From positions 1 to 26,267 of IMG/VR virus record IMGVR_UViG_3300002040_000067: a DNA stretch of 26,267 bases; one strand, 5' to 3'. The notes beneath the pieces are model-generated. The model was not told the DNA's origin, made no database searches, and saw only the letters and a list, made by a program, of their open reading frames with translations. This document shows positions 1-10,200 of this stretch, piece after piece. Origin of the DNA: a virus. Position numbers and translations under genes: made by a program. Every line of letters begins with the position of its first letter. Position 1 is the first letter of the stretch.

Positions 1-3000
1 GCATCACTGACGGAACTACCTTGCCCAACAATAATTGCTGATCCCCCATTTCCATTAACACCAGCAAGTTTTCTGCCAACAGTTACAATTCCGATAAAAT
101 TACTATCCGTTGTTGTAGTAATTCCAATCTTTCCTGTTTTTGGAAGAATTGTAATTGGATTATTGATCAACTCTGGAACATAATCGTTACTTTGATCTAA
201 AGGTGGGTTATAGAAATATGCAGTTCCTGAACTTTGAGTAAACTCCGCTTTATAGAGTTTAAATTTTAAATCTTGATTTTGATCGGTTGACCAGATAGAT
301 CCATTTTGAGACTTGAATAGAGATCCAAGAGCAAACTGTTTAGTATAAATGACTTGATCAACATCAGGAAGTTGTTGTGTGTTGACAGTCTTACTTCCCA
401 TAACAGCTGTCCACACTTCATATTCATCACTTTGATCTGATATTAAAACTACTGCATATTCTCTACCAGGTGCCAGGAATATTGGTTCCGGGAATCTAAT
501 ATTTGTAGCAATTTCTCCAGTATCTGATGTTTGAATTAGTTGTGTTTCAACACCATTAACATTACCTCTTGGTCTAAGAATTACTGGTTTTCCAACAGTT
601 GTAAGTGTTGGTGTCCCTAATTGAGTTTCTCTTATTTCCACTCTAATTGGTGCATTGCCACTATCAATTGTAGCAAAAAATACATCTACTGATGTTAAGA
701 ATACTCCGTTCACGTCATCATCAGTATCAATATCAGATTTGACTTGAATATTGCCACCAACAGTAAATGTTTGTGCTAGAGGATCAGTATATTCAACATT
801 AACACGTCTTCTTAGATTCAAATTTACGGTATTTGAAATATTTGTTCTTGTGGTTTCTCTTGTTACTGTTGCTCGGAATCTTAAAACAGTTCCATTTGCG
901 GTATATGATGTTTCTGCAAAAGAAATTGAATTGCTTCCCGGTAAACCTTTATCATTTGTGGAACTAGATGTTAATTTATAAGTCTTTGTTCCTGCACGTA
1001 ATCTAACGTTTGGTGTTGGATCCACATATGGAGGTCTAATAAAGAATGAACCATTAATATCTCCAAAATTATCTGAAATTAATCTAATGTCTTTTACAGA
1101 GGCAATAGCATTACTAGTTTGTCCAACTAATTGCATACCAGACTGAATATATCCAAAATATCTTCCCTGTGCTCTCTTAGAAAGTCCATCAACATCAACA
1201 TTAAGGACATTTGATGTGGAACTATAGATTGTACCTAAAGTTTGAGTTTTATTATATGGATTCTGATTATATGTTAAATCTGGACTTGAAATAGATCCCG
1301 ATTTATGATCTGGTCTACATACTCTAAATTTAATTCTTTCAACACCTCTTACAGTTCCAATAACAGTCTCTCCAACTGTAAATGCATTAGATACATTTTC
1401 AATTTCTACAAGTTTTGGAATTACATCGACCCCACTTCTTCCATCTAAGAATTGATAATATCTTGTGTTTGGTTTTAAATTGGATGCATTAAACTCCACA
1501 TTTCTAGATCTAATGAAAAGCTGATCGTTACTACCCACTACTTCATTACGAATACTGGTATCTACAGTATCAAAAGATCCTCTAGAAGTGCTTGAGGCAC
1601 TGAAAGAGAAATTCCCTGCCTGTTCTGCTTGTCTTCTTCTAGCAGTTCTTCCACTTCCCCCACGAACTCTGACACCGGTTGTAACATTGGAATTTAGATT
1701 ATTAGTTAAATTGACATTATTTGTTCTGGTAACTCCCCTATTAATTGTTCTATCAGGTAATTGAACTGTTCTAGTCCAACTATCGACTGCAGGATCTAAT
1801 GTAACTGTTCCATCATAAACAACAATGTTAAATGGATTTACATTTTCAACTTTAGTAGCAAATGGTTGTTGCAACCAATCAATTTGATCATATGAAAGTG
1901 TTAATACATTTCCCGTTTTTTCTATATTAGAATCTAAAAGTACTAGAGGAGTAGTTGAATACTTATCTGCACTCAAATCTAAATTCTCCGGAGTAAAATT
2001 TTCTAAAGTCGATACTAATGATTCTAATGAATTGCTACTAATATCAGAATTAAGTGTTCTTGATTCTTCGTCAATTAATGTTGTAGATTCAAAAGTATCA
2101 AATCTAGAACTGTCAGAAAAATCATCAACAAAAAATCCACTCTTAAATCTATCAGAACCTTCAGAATCTTTTATCTGTAGTGTTTGAGTATTAACTTCGA
2201 GTAAAGAAAGAGTTGTTACTCTTTCTAAATTTTCTACTCTATCTTCAATGATGCCAATATCTCTCATTGTATATCTTCTATTATCAGTTAGGATAATATT
2301 CGCATCAGATGTGTCATAAAGATATGCTGGATATTCTATAGTTCCAAGTTCTAAAAATTCACCTTTTTTAGTGGGTGGTTTTGGATTTTTTGAAGATACT
2401 CCTTTATCTACAACAAAATTCCCAAGAATATCTAGATAAATTTTATCTATTCTAGGAAGATAGAAACTTTGACTAATTACAGAACCTTCTTCAGGTGCCA
2501 ATAATCTTAATGGGGAAGTATTAAATGCCGAAGTTCTGGCATTAAAATCAAATGGTGATCTATCAATTGTTACTGCGGGATTAAAAACTGCTACTCTAGG
2601 TCTAAAATCTAAAGTATCTGTTGCTCTAATAGACCCTCCAATATTTGGAATATCTTTAGAAAATCTTTCTGCATCATAACTATCTACAGTAAATACATCT
2701 CCAGTATCATTTGTTGGGACAGTGTAATGATCAAAAATTACTATTAAACGTCTTGATGGTTCTTGAGTGTTTTTGTTTCTTACAATTCTCGAATAATCAT
2801 AATACTGATTTTTTTGTCCTCTATTCAACTTAAAAGATTGTGTTATATTACTATAATTTCCATTTGTTATAGAATCAACTTGAGTATTAATTTCAGATTC
2901 TTCAAAAGATACTACTTCTCCAACTGAAAATTTGTTTTCGTTTAAGTAAACAATTCCCAATTTATTATTAGATCCTGTTGAAGGATTTGTGGTGTTGTTA

Positions 3001-5615
3001 GTAACAACTCTAGCAATGGTGTTACTTGTAGATCCTATAATATTTTCTCCAATTATTACATTAGATCCAACATTTGCGATAACAGGAAATTCAATAATAT
3101 CAAAAGATGGATCATTACTATTCAATGATTCATAAACTGCAAGTACTTTTGAAACATCGGGATAATTTAATGAAATATCTTCATCTTGAACTCTTAATCC
3201 ATAATATTCATTAGGAGTCAATCCATCATTTTTGGAAGTTGCGGTAGTAGTTCCAGATTCTTTTAATTTAGATCTATTTACAAATAAAACCGTACTTCTA
3301 GAATAATTTTTTGTTTTACTTTGAATATTACTTTTTATTGCCGTCACATTAACAACAGTATCATTATTTGAAAGAGTGCTGTCTAAACCTCTAATAGTTA
3401 CTGTATTTCCACTAATACTGAATGCATCTGAAGTAATCGTTCCTATACCTCCTCCACTGTATCCAATACCAAATCTCTCTTGATCAAAATTGACCCAAGA
3501 TACATCGCCAATATCACTAGTATTGATAGTTATAGTATTGTTAGAATTATCAACATCTTTTCCAGTTAACTGTTCAGTAATGAATAGTTGAGAATTGGAA
3601 AGATCAATACTAGATGTATTTGGTTCTGTTAGGGGGGCAAATAAAGTTCCCGAACCTCTTACTATTGGTGCTCCTAAAAATCCATTAACTTGAATATCTG
3701 ATGTTGGAAGTGCTCCATTAAATACTCCAGCAACATTTGATATTGCAGAAACCTCAAATGACAGTGCATCTGCTGCCACACTAGATACTCTATTAAAAAT
3801 CTCTAATGAAGAACCGGATTGTTGATATCTGATCACAGTATCAGTTCTAATACCAACAAAAGTTCTACCTGGAGAAGTTACTGTAGATATACCTCCCCCA
3901 GATGCAGTAATTGTTAATTCAGATACAGAACCAGGAAAATTGAATGATTCTAAAATTGAATCCGCTTGAAAATTGCTATAACTGAAAGGTGCCGTTTGTT
4001 TTACTGACTTAATGTTTTGTGTATTATATGCACGAACTTCGGTTACAGATCTTGAGGATTCTATCCCATTAATTAATAAAATTTCACCCTTAGCGAACGT
4101 TCCAGAAGTCTGCCTCAAGAAAATTTGATTAGATGCTCCATCTGCTGTTACAAAACCACTGGATCCTGTACTCTTTCCTTTGATAAAGAACGATTGTTTT
4201 ATTTCATCTGAAGAAACAGATTGATTTAATGTTAATCTTGTATATGTCTGAATATCATACAATCTTAAATCCCAACTAGTTTCTGCATTAGAATATGCAG
4301 AATCTGTTAAATTAAATGAATATACTCTAGCTTCTCCAATTTGACTTCCTAAACATCCAAATTGAGAGTATAACGAGATTGTTTCTCTTACCTTTGCTAA
4401 TCCAGTTACGTTATTAACTCTCAGTAAATTTCCCATTTCAAATGGGACCGTAACATTTTTGATATCTTCTGTATCCCTTGGTTTATCTACATCAATAATA
4501 CTAGATGATGTCTTTTCAATATCATATCCTTTTACGTATGCTTTTCCTGGTGATATCTTTAATGCGGTTAAATTATTCGAAGGAGTATTTCCATCATCAG
4601 TCTGTTCATTAGAAAAGTATACTCCATCATTACCTAATCTATCGTTTAACGACTCTTCTAAATTAAGATCAAATAAATTTACAGTATAGTTACCCGATTC
4701 ATCAAAAGTTCTTTCTGCAAGATAATCACGAATTCTATTATATTCAGTTTTAGTTGTAATTTTTTTAATTTTTCCATTTTTTACTCTAAGTAACTCTACA
4801 AAATTAGTATCATTAGTATCTGTTAATGATTTTTTTGTGAGAGTTAATGTTATTTTTAATCTATCTGCACCAGGTGAAGCATAGTTTGAAAATCCTTTTG
4901 CATTATCAAATAAGGATTCATCTTCCTTTGCATTAATCAGAGATTCATTAATTTGCAATCCAACTCTATATGATGGTGTATTTGTATAAAAATCTAAGAG
5001 AATTGTTTGGGATAAAACATTTACAAAATATCCTCTTATGAAGTAAATGCCATTACCAATAGATGCGGATGACCCTATTGCGGATGCATTGGAACTAATA
5101 GATGAAGCAAATGGAGTTCCAGAATTTATTGTGGTATTTCCATAAACTACATTTGTATTAGAAGACAACAGTTCGCCATCTTGGAATTGTGTGAATTGAG
5201 AATTATTATCAGACTCTACATATTTTACATATAAAGTTATATATTCTACATCATCACTTTCTGTTGGTAAAATTACTTTTTGAACTCTAGCAGTAACACC
5301 AGAAACTTGACCTGTTATTGTTTTTCCAACAAATTTGTCAATGTATAATGATATATCAGTTCCGAATTGTGTGGTATTTACCTTTATTGCATAAAATTGA
5401 CCATCATATGAAATATTTCCTGGGATGACAACTGATCCCTCTTTGAATATATGAGTTCCAAAATTTTCTACTTGATTTTGAAGGATTGACTGTAAAGTCG
5501 TCAGTTCTCTAGTTTGAACTGGATATCCTGGTTTAAATAAAACTTTTAAAAAGTTTTTTGATGCATCAAAATCATCATAGTATGGATTGATATTTAAATT
5601 TGTTTTTTGCGACAT
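1..5615 (-). CDS. Large virion structural protein with DUF4815-type N-terminus, 3' end outside the window
   Basis: This reading frame is open from the ATG at 5615-5613 to the left edge, giving at least 1871 codons, so the C-terminus is missing. The N-terminus (MSQKTNLNINPYYDDF, then residues about 22-60 with FKPGYPVQTREL and LQSILQNQVENFG) matches what I know of DUF4815, found in large structural proteins of cyanomyoviruses. Around residues 1115-1136 lies a short heptad-like stretch (RDIGIIEDRVENLE), probably a small coiled coil. The remainder is rich in Ser, Thr, Asn and Gly and looks like beta-structured tail or baseplate surface protein. It follows gene 8 with a 6-base gap; the upstream stretch is A-rich (AAAGAAAA) without a strong Shine-Dalgarno. 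It stands where T4 has genes 9 to 11, so a peripheral baseplate or fibre-attachment role is plausible, but this is inferred from position. It is probably expressed from the late promoter ahead of gene 8. Confidence 0.85.
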   Translation of the reverse strand, partial: MSQKTNLNINPYYDDFDASKNFLKVLFKPGYPVQTRELTTLQSILQNQVENFGTHIFKEGSVVIPGNISYDGQFYAIKVNTTQFGTDISLYIDKFVGKTITGQVSGVTARVQKVILPTESDDVEYITLYVKYVESDNNSQFTQFQDGELLSSNTNVVYGNTTINSGTPFASSISSNASAIGSSASIGNGIYFIRGYFVNVLSQTILLDFYTNTPSYRVGLQINESLINAKEDESLFDNAKGFSNYASPGADRLKITLTLTKKSLTDTNDTNFVELLRVKNGKIKKITTKTEYNRIRDYLAERTFDESGNYTVNLFDLNLEESLNDRLGNDGVYFSNEQTDDGNTPSNNLTALKISPGKAYVKGYDIEKTSSSIIDVDKPRDTEDIKNVTVPFEMGNLLRVNNVTGLAKVRETISLYSQFGCLGSQIGEARVYSFNLTDSAYSNAETSWDLRLYDIQTYTRLTLNQSVSSDEIKQSFFIKGKSTGSSGFVTADGASNQIFLRQTSGTFAKGEILLINGIESSRSVTEVRAYNTQNIKSVKQTAPFSYSNFQADSILESFNFPGSVSELTITASGGGISTVTSPGRTFVGIRTDTVIRYQQSGSSLEIFNRVSSVAADALSFEVSAISNVAGVFNGALPTSDIQVNGFLGAPIVRGSGTLFAPLTEPNTSSIDLSNSQLFITEQLTGKDVDNSNNTITINTSDIGDVSWVNFDQERFGIGYSGGGIGTITSDAFSISGNTVTIRGLDSTLSNNDTVVNVTAIKSNIQSKTKNYSRSTVLFVNRSKLKESGTTTATSKNDGLTPNEYYGLRVQDEDISLNYPDVSKVLAVYESLNSNDPSFDIIEFPVIANVGSNVIIGENIIGSTSNTIARVVTNNTTNPSTGSNNKLGIVYLNENKFSVGEVVSFEESEINTQVDSITNGNYSNITQSFKLNRGQKNQYYDYSRIVRNKNTQEPSRRLIVIFDHYTVPTNDTGDVFTVDSYDAERFSKDIPNIGGSIRATDTLDFRPRVAVFNPAVTIDRSPFDFNARTSAFNTSPLRLLAPEEGSVISQSFYLPRIDKIYLDILGNFVVDKGVSSKNPKPPTKKGEFLELGTIEYPAYLYDTSDANIILTDNRRYTMRDIGIIEDRVENLERVTTLSLLEVNTQTLQIKDSEGSDRFKSGFFVDDFSDSSRFDTFESTTLIDEESRTLNSDISSNSLESLVSTLENFTPENLDLSADKYSTTPLVLLDSNIEKTGNVLTLSYDQIDWLQQPFATKVENVNPFNIVVYDGTVTLDPAVDSWTRTVQLPDRTINRGVTRTNNVNLTNNLNSNVTTGVRVRGGSGRTARRRQAEQAGNFSFSASSTSRGSFDTVDTSIRNEVVGSNDQLFIRSRNVEFNASNLKPNTRYYQFLDGRSGVDVIPKLVEIENVSNAFTVGETVIGTVRGVERIKFRVCRPDHKSGSISSPDLTYNQNPYNKTQTLGTIYSSTSNVLNVDVDGLSKRAQGRYFGYIQSGMQLVGQTSNAIASVKDIRLISDNFGDINGSFFIRPPYVDPTPNVRLRAGTKTYKLTSSSTNDKGLPGSNSISFAETSYTANGTVLRFRATVTRETTRTNISNTVNLNLRRRVNVEYTDPLAQTFTVGGNIQVKSDIDTDDDVNGVFLTSVDVFFATIDSGNAPIRVEIRETQLGTPTLTTVGKPVILRPRGNVNGVETQLIQTSDTGEIATNIRFPEPIFLAPGREYAVVLISDQSDEYEVWTAVMGSKTVNTQQLPDVDQVIYTKQFALGSLFKSQNGSIWSTDQNQDLKFKLYKAEFTQSSGTAYFYNPPLDQSNDYVPELINNPITILPKTGKIGITTTTDSNFIGIVTVGRKLAGVNGNGGSAIIVGQGSSVSD

Positions 5616-5621
5616 TTTTCT

Positions 5622-7202
5622 TTAGAATTCCAGAATAATTTTGATGTCTTCCTTTTGCCTAGAGTCTCTCGTAACAAGAGAACGATTGTCAATGTAAATA
5701 ACATCTCCCGTATTTTTATTTATCTCAGGATCGGCAAGTCCACCTGAGAATGTAACTCCTAAATTAATTATTTTAGATCCAATTGTAGTTGTAATTCCTC
5801 CAAAACCTGTATCAATTGATGCTGAAAAAGTTCCATCAGAAATTGAATTTGATGAAGATTCAAAACTAACAACATTGGCCTTACTAGTTACATCGTTTCT
5901 GTCGGTTTGATCAAAAGTATTGGCAAAGTTTAAAGATCTATCTTGATAATATTTCAATACTTTAGTATCAGCATCATATGATGCTATATATCCTCTTGCA
6001 ATACTGCCATCTGAGGTTTCCTGCTCAATTTTATTTCCAATAGTAGCAGTAATATCTGATGTTAATTTTATTGATCCTAATGACGAATACTCACTTGCAC
6101 TATAAAGTGTTGATGAATTATATGTTTCTGGATTTTTTATAATTCCAACCTGAGAAAATTTAGTGTTTACTGGAAAATCTCTTGTAGAGTCATCAAATCT
6201 GGTATATGCGAGAACTTTATCTGCTCCCAACTCTTCATATATGTTGTATCCATGACCTCTAGATGGAGGTATAATTGGAATTAATTTTGATGAATTTTGT
6301 ATCAGATCATCTGTTGCATGTCCAAAATCAACAATTCCAAAAGTATATCCACTGCCACCAGAAACAACTGTTGTTTTAATAATTGTGCCAGAAGTATCGA
6401 CTTCTATATTTACTTTTGCTCCAGATCCATCCCCTTTAATATTATATGTGCCTGATCTATATAAACCATCACCTCCCCCATCTTCAATATAAACATATTT
6501 TATTTGATTGTTATTTATTGTAGAATCACCAGAATCTCTTATAGATTGAATTTGGAAATCATTTGATGTTGACCAATCACTTGGAAGAACAATATATTCA
6601 GTAGAATCAAATTTAATAATATCACTTGGAGATATAGTAAACAAATACTTCCAAAGATATTCATCCCCGCTTGTTCCTGCAGCAGATACTTCCAAATCTG
6701 TAAATGTTGGTTCGTCTTGAGAAGTATTTCCAGTTAAGTTTACTGTTCCTCCAATACTACCATGAGATCCATTATAAATGCATATGTAAACTTTAAAGTC
6801 ACTATTAACCACATAATAATTGCTATCATAAAGTCTTGCACTTTGTGATATTGGGGTTAGATTTCCAACACTATAATCATGTCGATACATATCATAACGG
6901 GTATTAACAGTCCAATTGACCTTTTTTATAACTCTTCTAATATTTGAACTAGTTAATTTTTTTCCAAATAGTGCTGTATTTCTATAATGACTCAAATACT
7001 GCTGATTATCAATAGGACTTGGGGGATTTGAATTAGTTTCCTCTCCCCAAGTAGTACTCCTACCAAATCCCACAGGACTAGAAATTGTTCCTGGATTTGA
7101 AAGTCCCAAAAATACATAATAATTATTATCAGCACTCAATACAGACTCTACAAAATTATTGGCATTAGCAATCCTAAATTGATCTGTTACTATAGCGGAC
7201 AT
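5622..7202 (-). CDS. 8: Baseplate wedge protein gp8
   Basis: This 526-aa protein resembles cyanophage baseplate wedge gp8; T4 gp8 is shorter, about 334 aa. Recognisable parts are the start MSAIVTDQFRI, a conserved block at residues 88-140 (IRRVIKKVNW, YDMYRHDYS, YYVVNSDFKVYICIYN) and residues 163-198 (DEPTFTDLE, YLWKYLFTISPSDIIKF). In T4, gp8 forms dimers that link wedges in the inner baseplate. The extra length includes a glycine-rich insertion, GDGSGA at 257-262 and GGSGYTF at 282-288, of the same kind that recurs in the giant neighbouring protein. The ATG is preceded by CGTGTAAT without a Shine-Dalgarno. A perfect late promoter box lies 17 bases upstream, so gene 8 can be transcribed apart from the 12-kb gene before it. 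The identification rests on memory of the family and on synteny with genes 25 and 6. Confidence 0.85.
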   Translation of the reverse strand: MSAIVTDQFRIANANNFVESVLSADNNYYVFLGLSNPGTISSPVGFGRSTTWGEETNSNPPSPIDNQQYLSHYRNTALFGKKLTSSNIRRVIKKVNWTVNTRYDMYRHDYSVGNLTPISQSARLYDSNYYVVNSDFKVYICIYNGSHGSIGGTVNLTGNTSQDEPTFTDLEVSAAGTSGDEYLWKYLFTISPSDIIKFDSTEYIVLPSDWSTSNDFQIQSIRDSGDSTINNNQIKYVYIEDGGGDGLYRSGTYNIKGDGSGAKVNIEVDTSGTIIKTTVVSGGSGYTFGIVDFGHATDDLIQNSSKLIPIIPPSRGHGYNIYEELGADKVLAYTRFDDSTRDFPVNTKFSQVGIIKNPETYNSSTLYSASEYSSLGSIKLTSDITATIGNKIEQETSDGSIARGYIASYDADTKVLKYYQDRSLNFANTFDQTDRNDVTSKANVVSFESSSNSISDGTFSASIDTGFGGITTTIGSKIINLGVTFSGGLADPEINKNTGDVIYIDNRSLVTRDSRQKEDIKIILEF

Positions 7203-7219
7203 ATTACACGGTTTTCAAG

Positions 7220-7227
7220 TATTTATA
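7220..7227 (-). promoter_or_regulatory. T4-type late promoter box upstream of gene 8
   Basis: The minus strand reads TATAAATACTT here, an exact match to the T4 late promoter core TATAAATA and its usual CT extension. It lies in the only real gap (30 bases) between the giant gene and gene 8, and 17 bases separate it from the gene 8 ATG, leaving a leader of about ten bases. Late promoters of this type are read by host RNA polymerase carrying phage gp55 sigma and gp33. Neither factor gene is in the window. Confidence 0.8.
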
Positions 7228-7232
7228 TGGTT

Positions 7233-10200
7233 TTAATTATCTTTAATCTCAGGAAGTGCTCCTGTCAATCTAATACCTTCACCTCTTCTCTGAATTGTTG
7301 GAAAAGTTGATAATCCAACATCGACAGTTTTACCAGAAACATTAATGGAAATTGGAGCAGAAGATCTAGTAATTGAAGTAAATAATCCCCAAGAAAATTC
7401 TCCCACATGATTACCACTAGTAGAAAGTCCTGTTACATCAGTTCCAGAATCAATATTGCAGGTAACAATGCCAACAAAATCACCATCACGGCTTAATTCA
7501 TGGATATAGTAAATATTATCTAAGAATGTAGTTCCAATACCAACTATGGCAGTATTTGAACTATCTACCGATGTAACACCAGATCCAATTATAGTATTCT
7601 TAACAAATATTGGATATCCAATCTTTAAATCATCTCCAAAATTTGTTGCTCTCCTAAGATAAAACTTAAGAGCTTGTGGATGTCCACCAGATCCGGAAGT
7701 AGGTTCTATTCCTGTTATAATTCCCGAAAATCCTTTAATAAATCCAATTCCATTAAGATTTTCAGTATTTGAATCTGGGAGGGATATAATTGTATTAGGT
7801 GCTATTGTATATCCAAATCCAGGATTTGTTATTGTTGTTCCAGTAAGTGTTCCTCCAGATCCTACTGTTGCAGTTGCAGTGGCAGTTGTTCCCACACCCA
7901 CATTTTGTGGATCATCGATTTGTAAAGGATTTTGGAATTTAATATTGACAGTAGATCCAACATATCCACTTCCAAAATTTTCTGGATCAATAGTAAGAGA
8001 AGAGACAGTTCCACCAGCACCGATTGTTGCAGTTATATTAGCAGGAGAAGGATCTACTTTACCATCGACAATAAGACCCGATAGATTATTAAATTCAAGA
8101 GAACTATCTAGACTATAACTAAAATTACTTACATCATCAACAAAAATACTAGAATCGGAGGTTGTAATATCTTTAATAATTTTTGCAGTCGGATAAATTT
8201 GAGCAATAATAGATTGTCTTGTCTTATAGACAAACTCTCCATTAATTCTTCTATCAGTTTTTTGTTTTGTCCATGACATTGGTTTCAAATTGACTTCATC
8301 AACACCTTGATCCACATATAAATTCGTCTCAAATTTATCCGAAAAAGATACATCAAAAATTGTTCTTTGATTTTGAGTAATTGTTTCTGCAATAGTATCA
8401 TTTTTAAATATTCTGATATCATCACCTCTTTCTAATGATGGAATGATATTATTTACTTGTATGTCATCTACACCTCTAGTTCCTCTATAGTAGAAAATAT
8501 CAATTTTATCTTCTACTTTTGGTGGGACAGTAAATGAAAATGAAGTTCCTCCATCAAATATATAAGAGACACCAGGTTCTTGAATGATACCATTAATAAT
8601 AACAATTAATATATTTTCAAGTTCTATAGTAGAATCTTCAGGTTTTTCAAAACTCAATATAGATCCATTATAATTAAGTGGGAATATTAATCTCACCCCA
8701 TCTTGGAAGTTTTTAATAGAATCAATATAATCAAGTTCTCCAAACTGCCAAGAAGCAAAATTATCACTGAAAGTATCTAAAACTGTAAACTGATATTCTG
8801 AGATTGGAGATGCTAAATCTTTAGCAGTAACAAGTCCAACTGGTGTAAATACATCACCTTTTCTGAATGAATACCCAGATCTTGTTATAGAGAAACCATT
8901 AACTGCAAAATAAGTTGATCCAATACCTGTTGAAGAATTTGCATTAACATCAATATTCAATAGCAATCCAGTCCCAGTATCAGTTGTTAATCCAACACCA
9001 ACTCTAGAAACACCTACTACTTCAAGATTTTCGTATGTTGGTTCAGAAACAAATATTTCAGTTTGATCAGAATAATCAGATCCGCCATTTGATACATTAA
9101 ATGTTAATGTTCCTCCCGTTCCTACAGGTGAGGCGGTTATTACTGCACCAGAACCATCCCCAGTTGGATCGAAAATAGAAACCCCAATTGATACTATGGA
9201 ATTATATCCAGACCCAACATTATCAGTGGTGCCAATACCAATACTATTTTGAATAACACCACCACTTATGATTGCGGTAACTGCTGCACCAACAAGAGGT
9301 GCGTAACCAAGTCCTCCAGTTGATCCCAAAGAAACAATAAGTCCTCCTCTAGGAATTTGGTTTTGATTTAGATCAGACTCAGAAATCAAAATACTAGTAG
9401 GATCAGTTATATCTGTTCTAATACCACTGAATACAATAGATGATATTCCCGTAGGTGATAATTGTTCAATAATACTGAAATTATTTGCTGGATTATTTTC
9501 AGTTGTTGGGGTTTGAAATATTCCATTAATAAATACGAGTCCATTTCCACCAATTGTTCCGACACCACTAGTATTTGCCCCACCAACAGTGAGTGTAAAT
9601 GTTCTACCAATTCCATTGAATCCATCAGAAATGTCATCATAAACTTCATTTGTAGTATAATCCTTCCTAAGAAATACTCTACCAGTAAAGTCTGATGTTT
9701 CAAATATTAAATTGTTATTAGTTCTCGTAATATTAGAATTTCCTCTAGGTGCTTTTGTAAAGAAAATACTATCATCAACAATATTATAAGATCCTTTGTA
9801 AATTCTAGATGATGTACCGTCTGTATGAGATGTTGCAGATGATCCAACAAATGCTCTCTCAACTTCTACCAATTTTTCAGATCCAGTATTTGTTATTGGT
9901 CCGACATTTGTTGTCCCTAAACCAACATTGATAATATTCATATATTCTTCATCAATTTTCAATATATTGAGAGGAGATATGCTGGTAATATCACTCAAAG
10001 TAAAAATAGTTGCTTCTGTTGAGATGCCTCCACCATTTCCGGAAAGTGTTTGAGTAATATTAGTAAAAGAGATTGGATACTGAACAATATTATCTATAGT
10101 AATAATAACCTTTTCATTTTTCTTTGCCATCGCAAATACGTGAGCATTTCCTTCACCTATAGATGTAAATGTAACTGCTGATCCTGCTTTAGTTGTTGAT

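Noticed and set aside
5714-5721. GATAAATA inside gene 8 and AATAAATA inside gene 6 as late promoters
   Set aside because: They lie within coding sequence of AT-rich genes and lack an exact TATAAATA match; such near-matches are expected by chance.
9407-9703. A 98-aa minus-strand frame inside the giant gene
   Set aside because: It is a shifted reading of the repeat-rich giant gene, with no ribosome site and no independent features.
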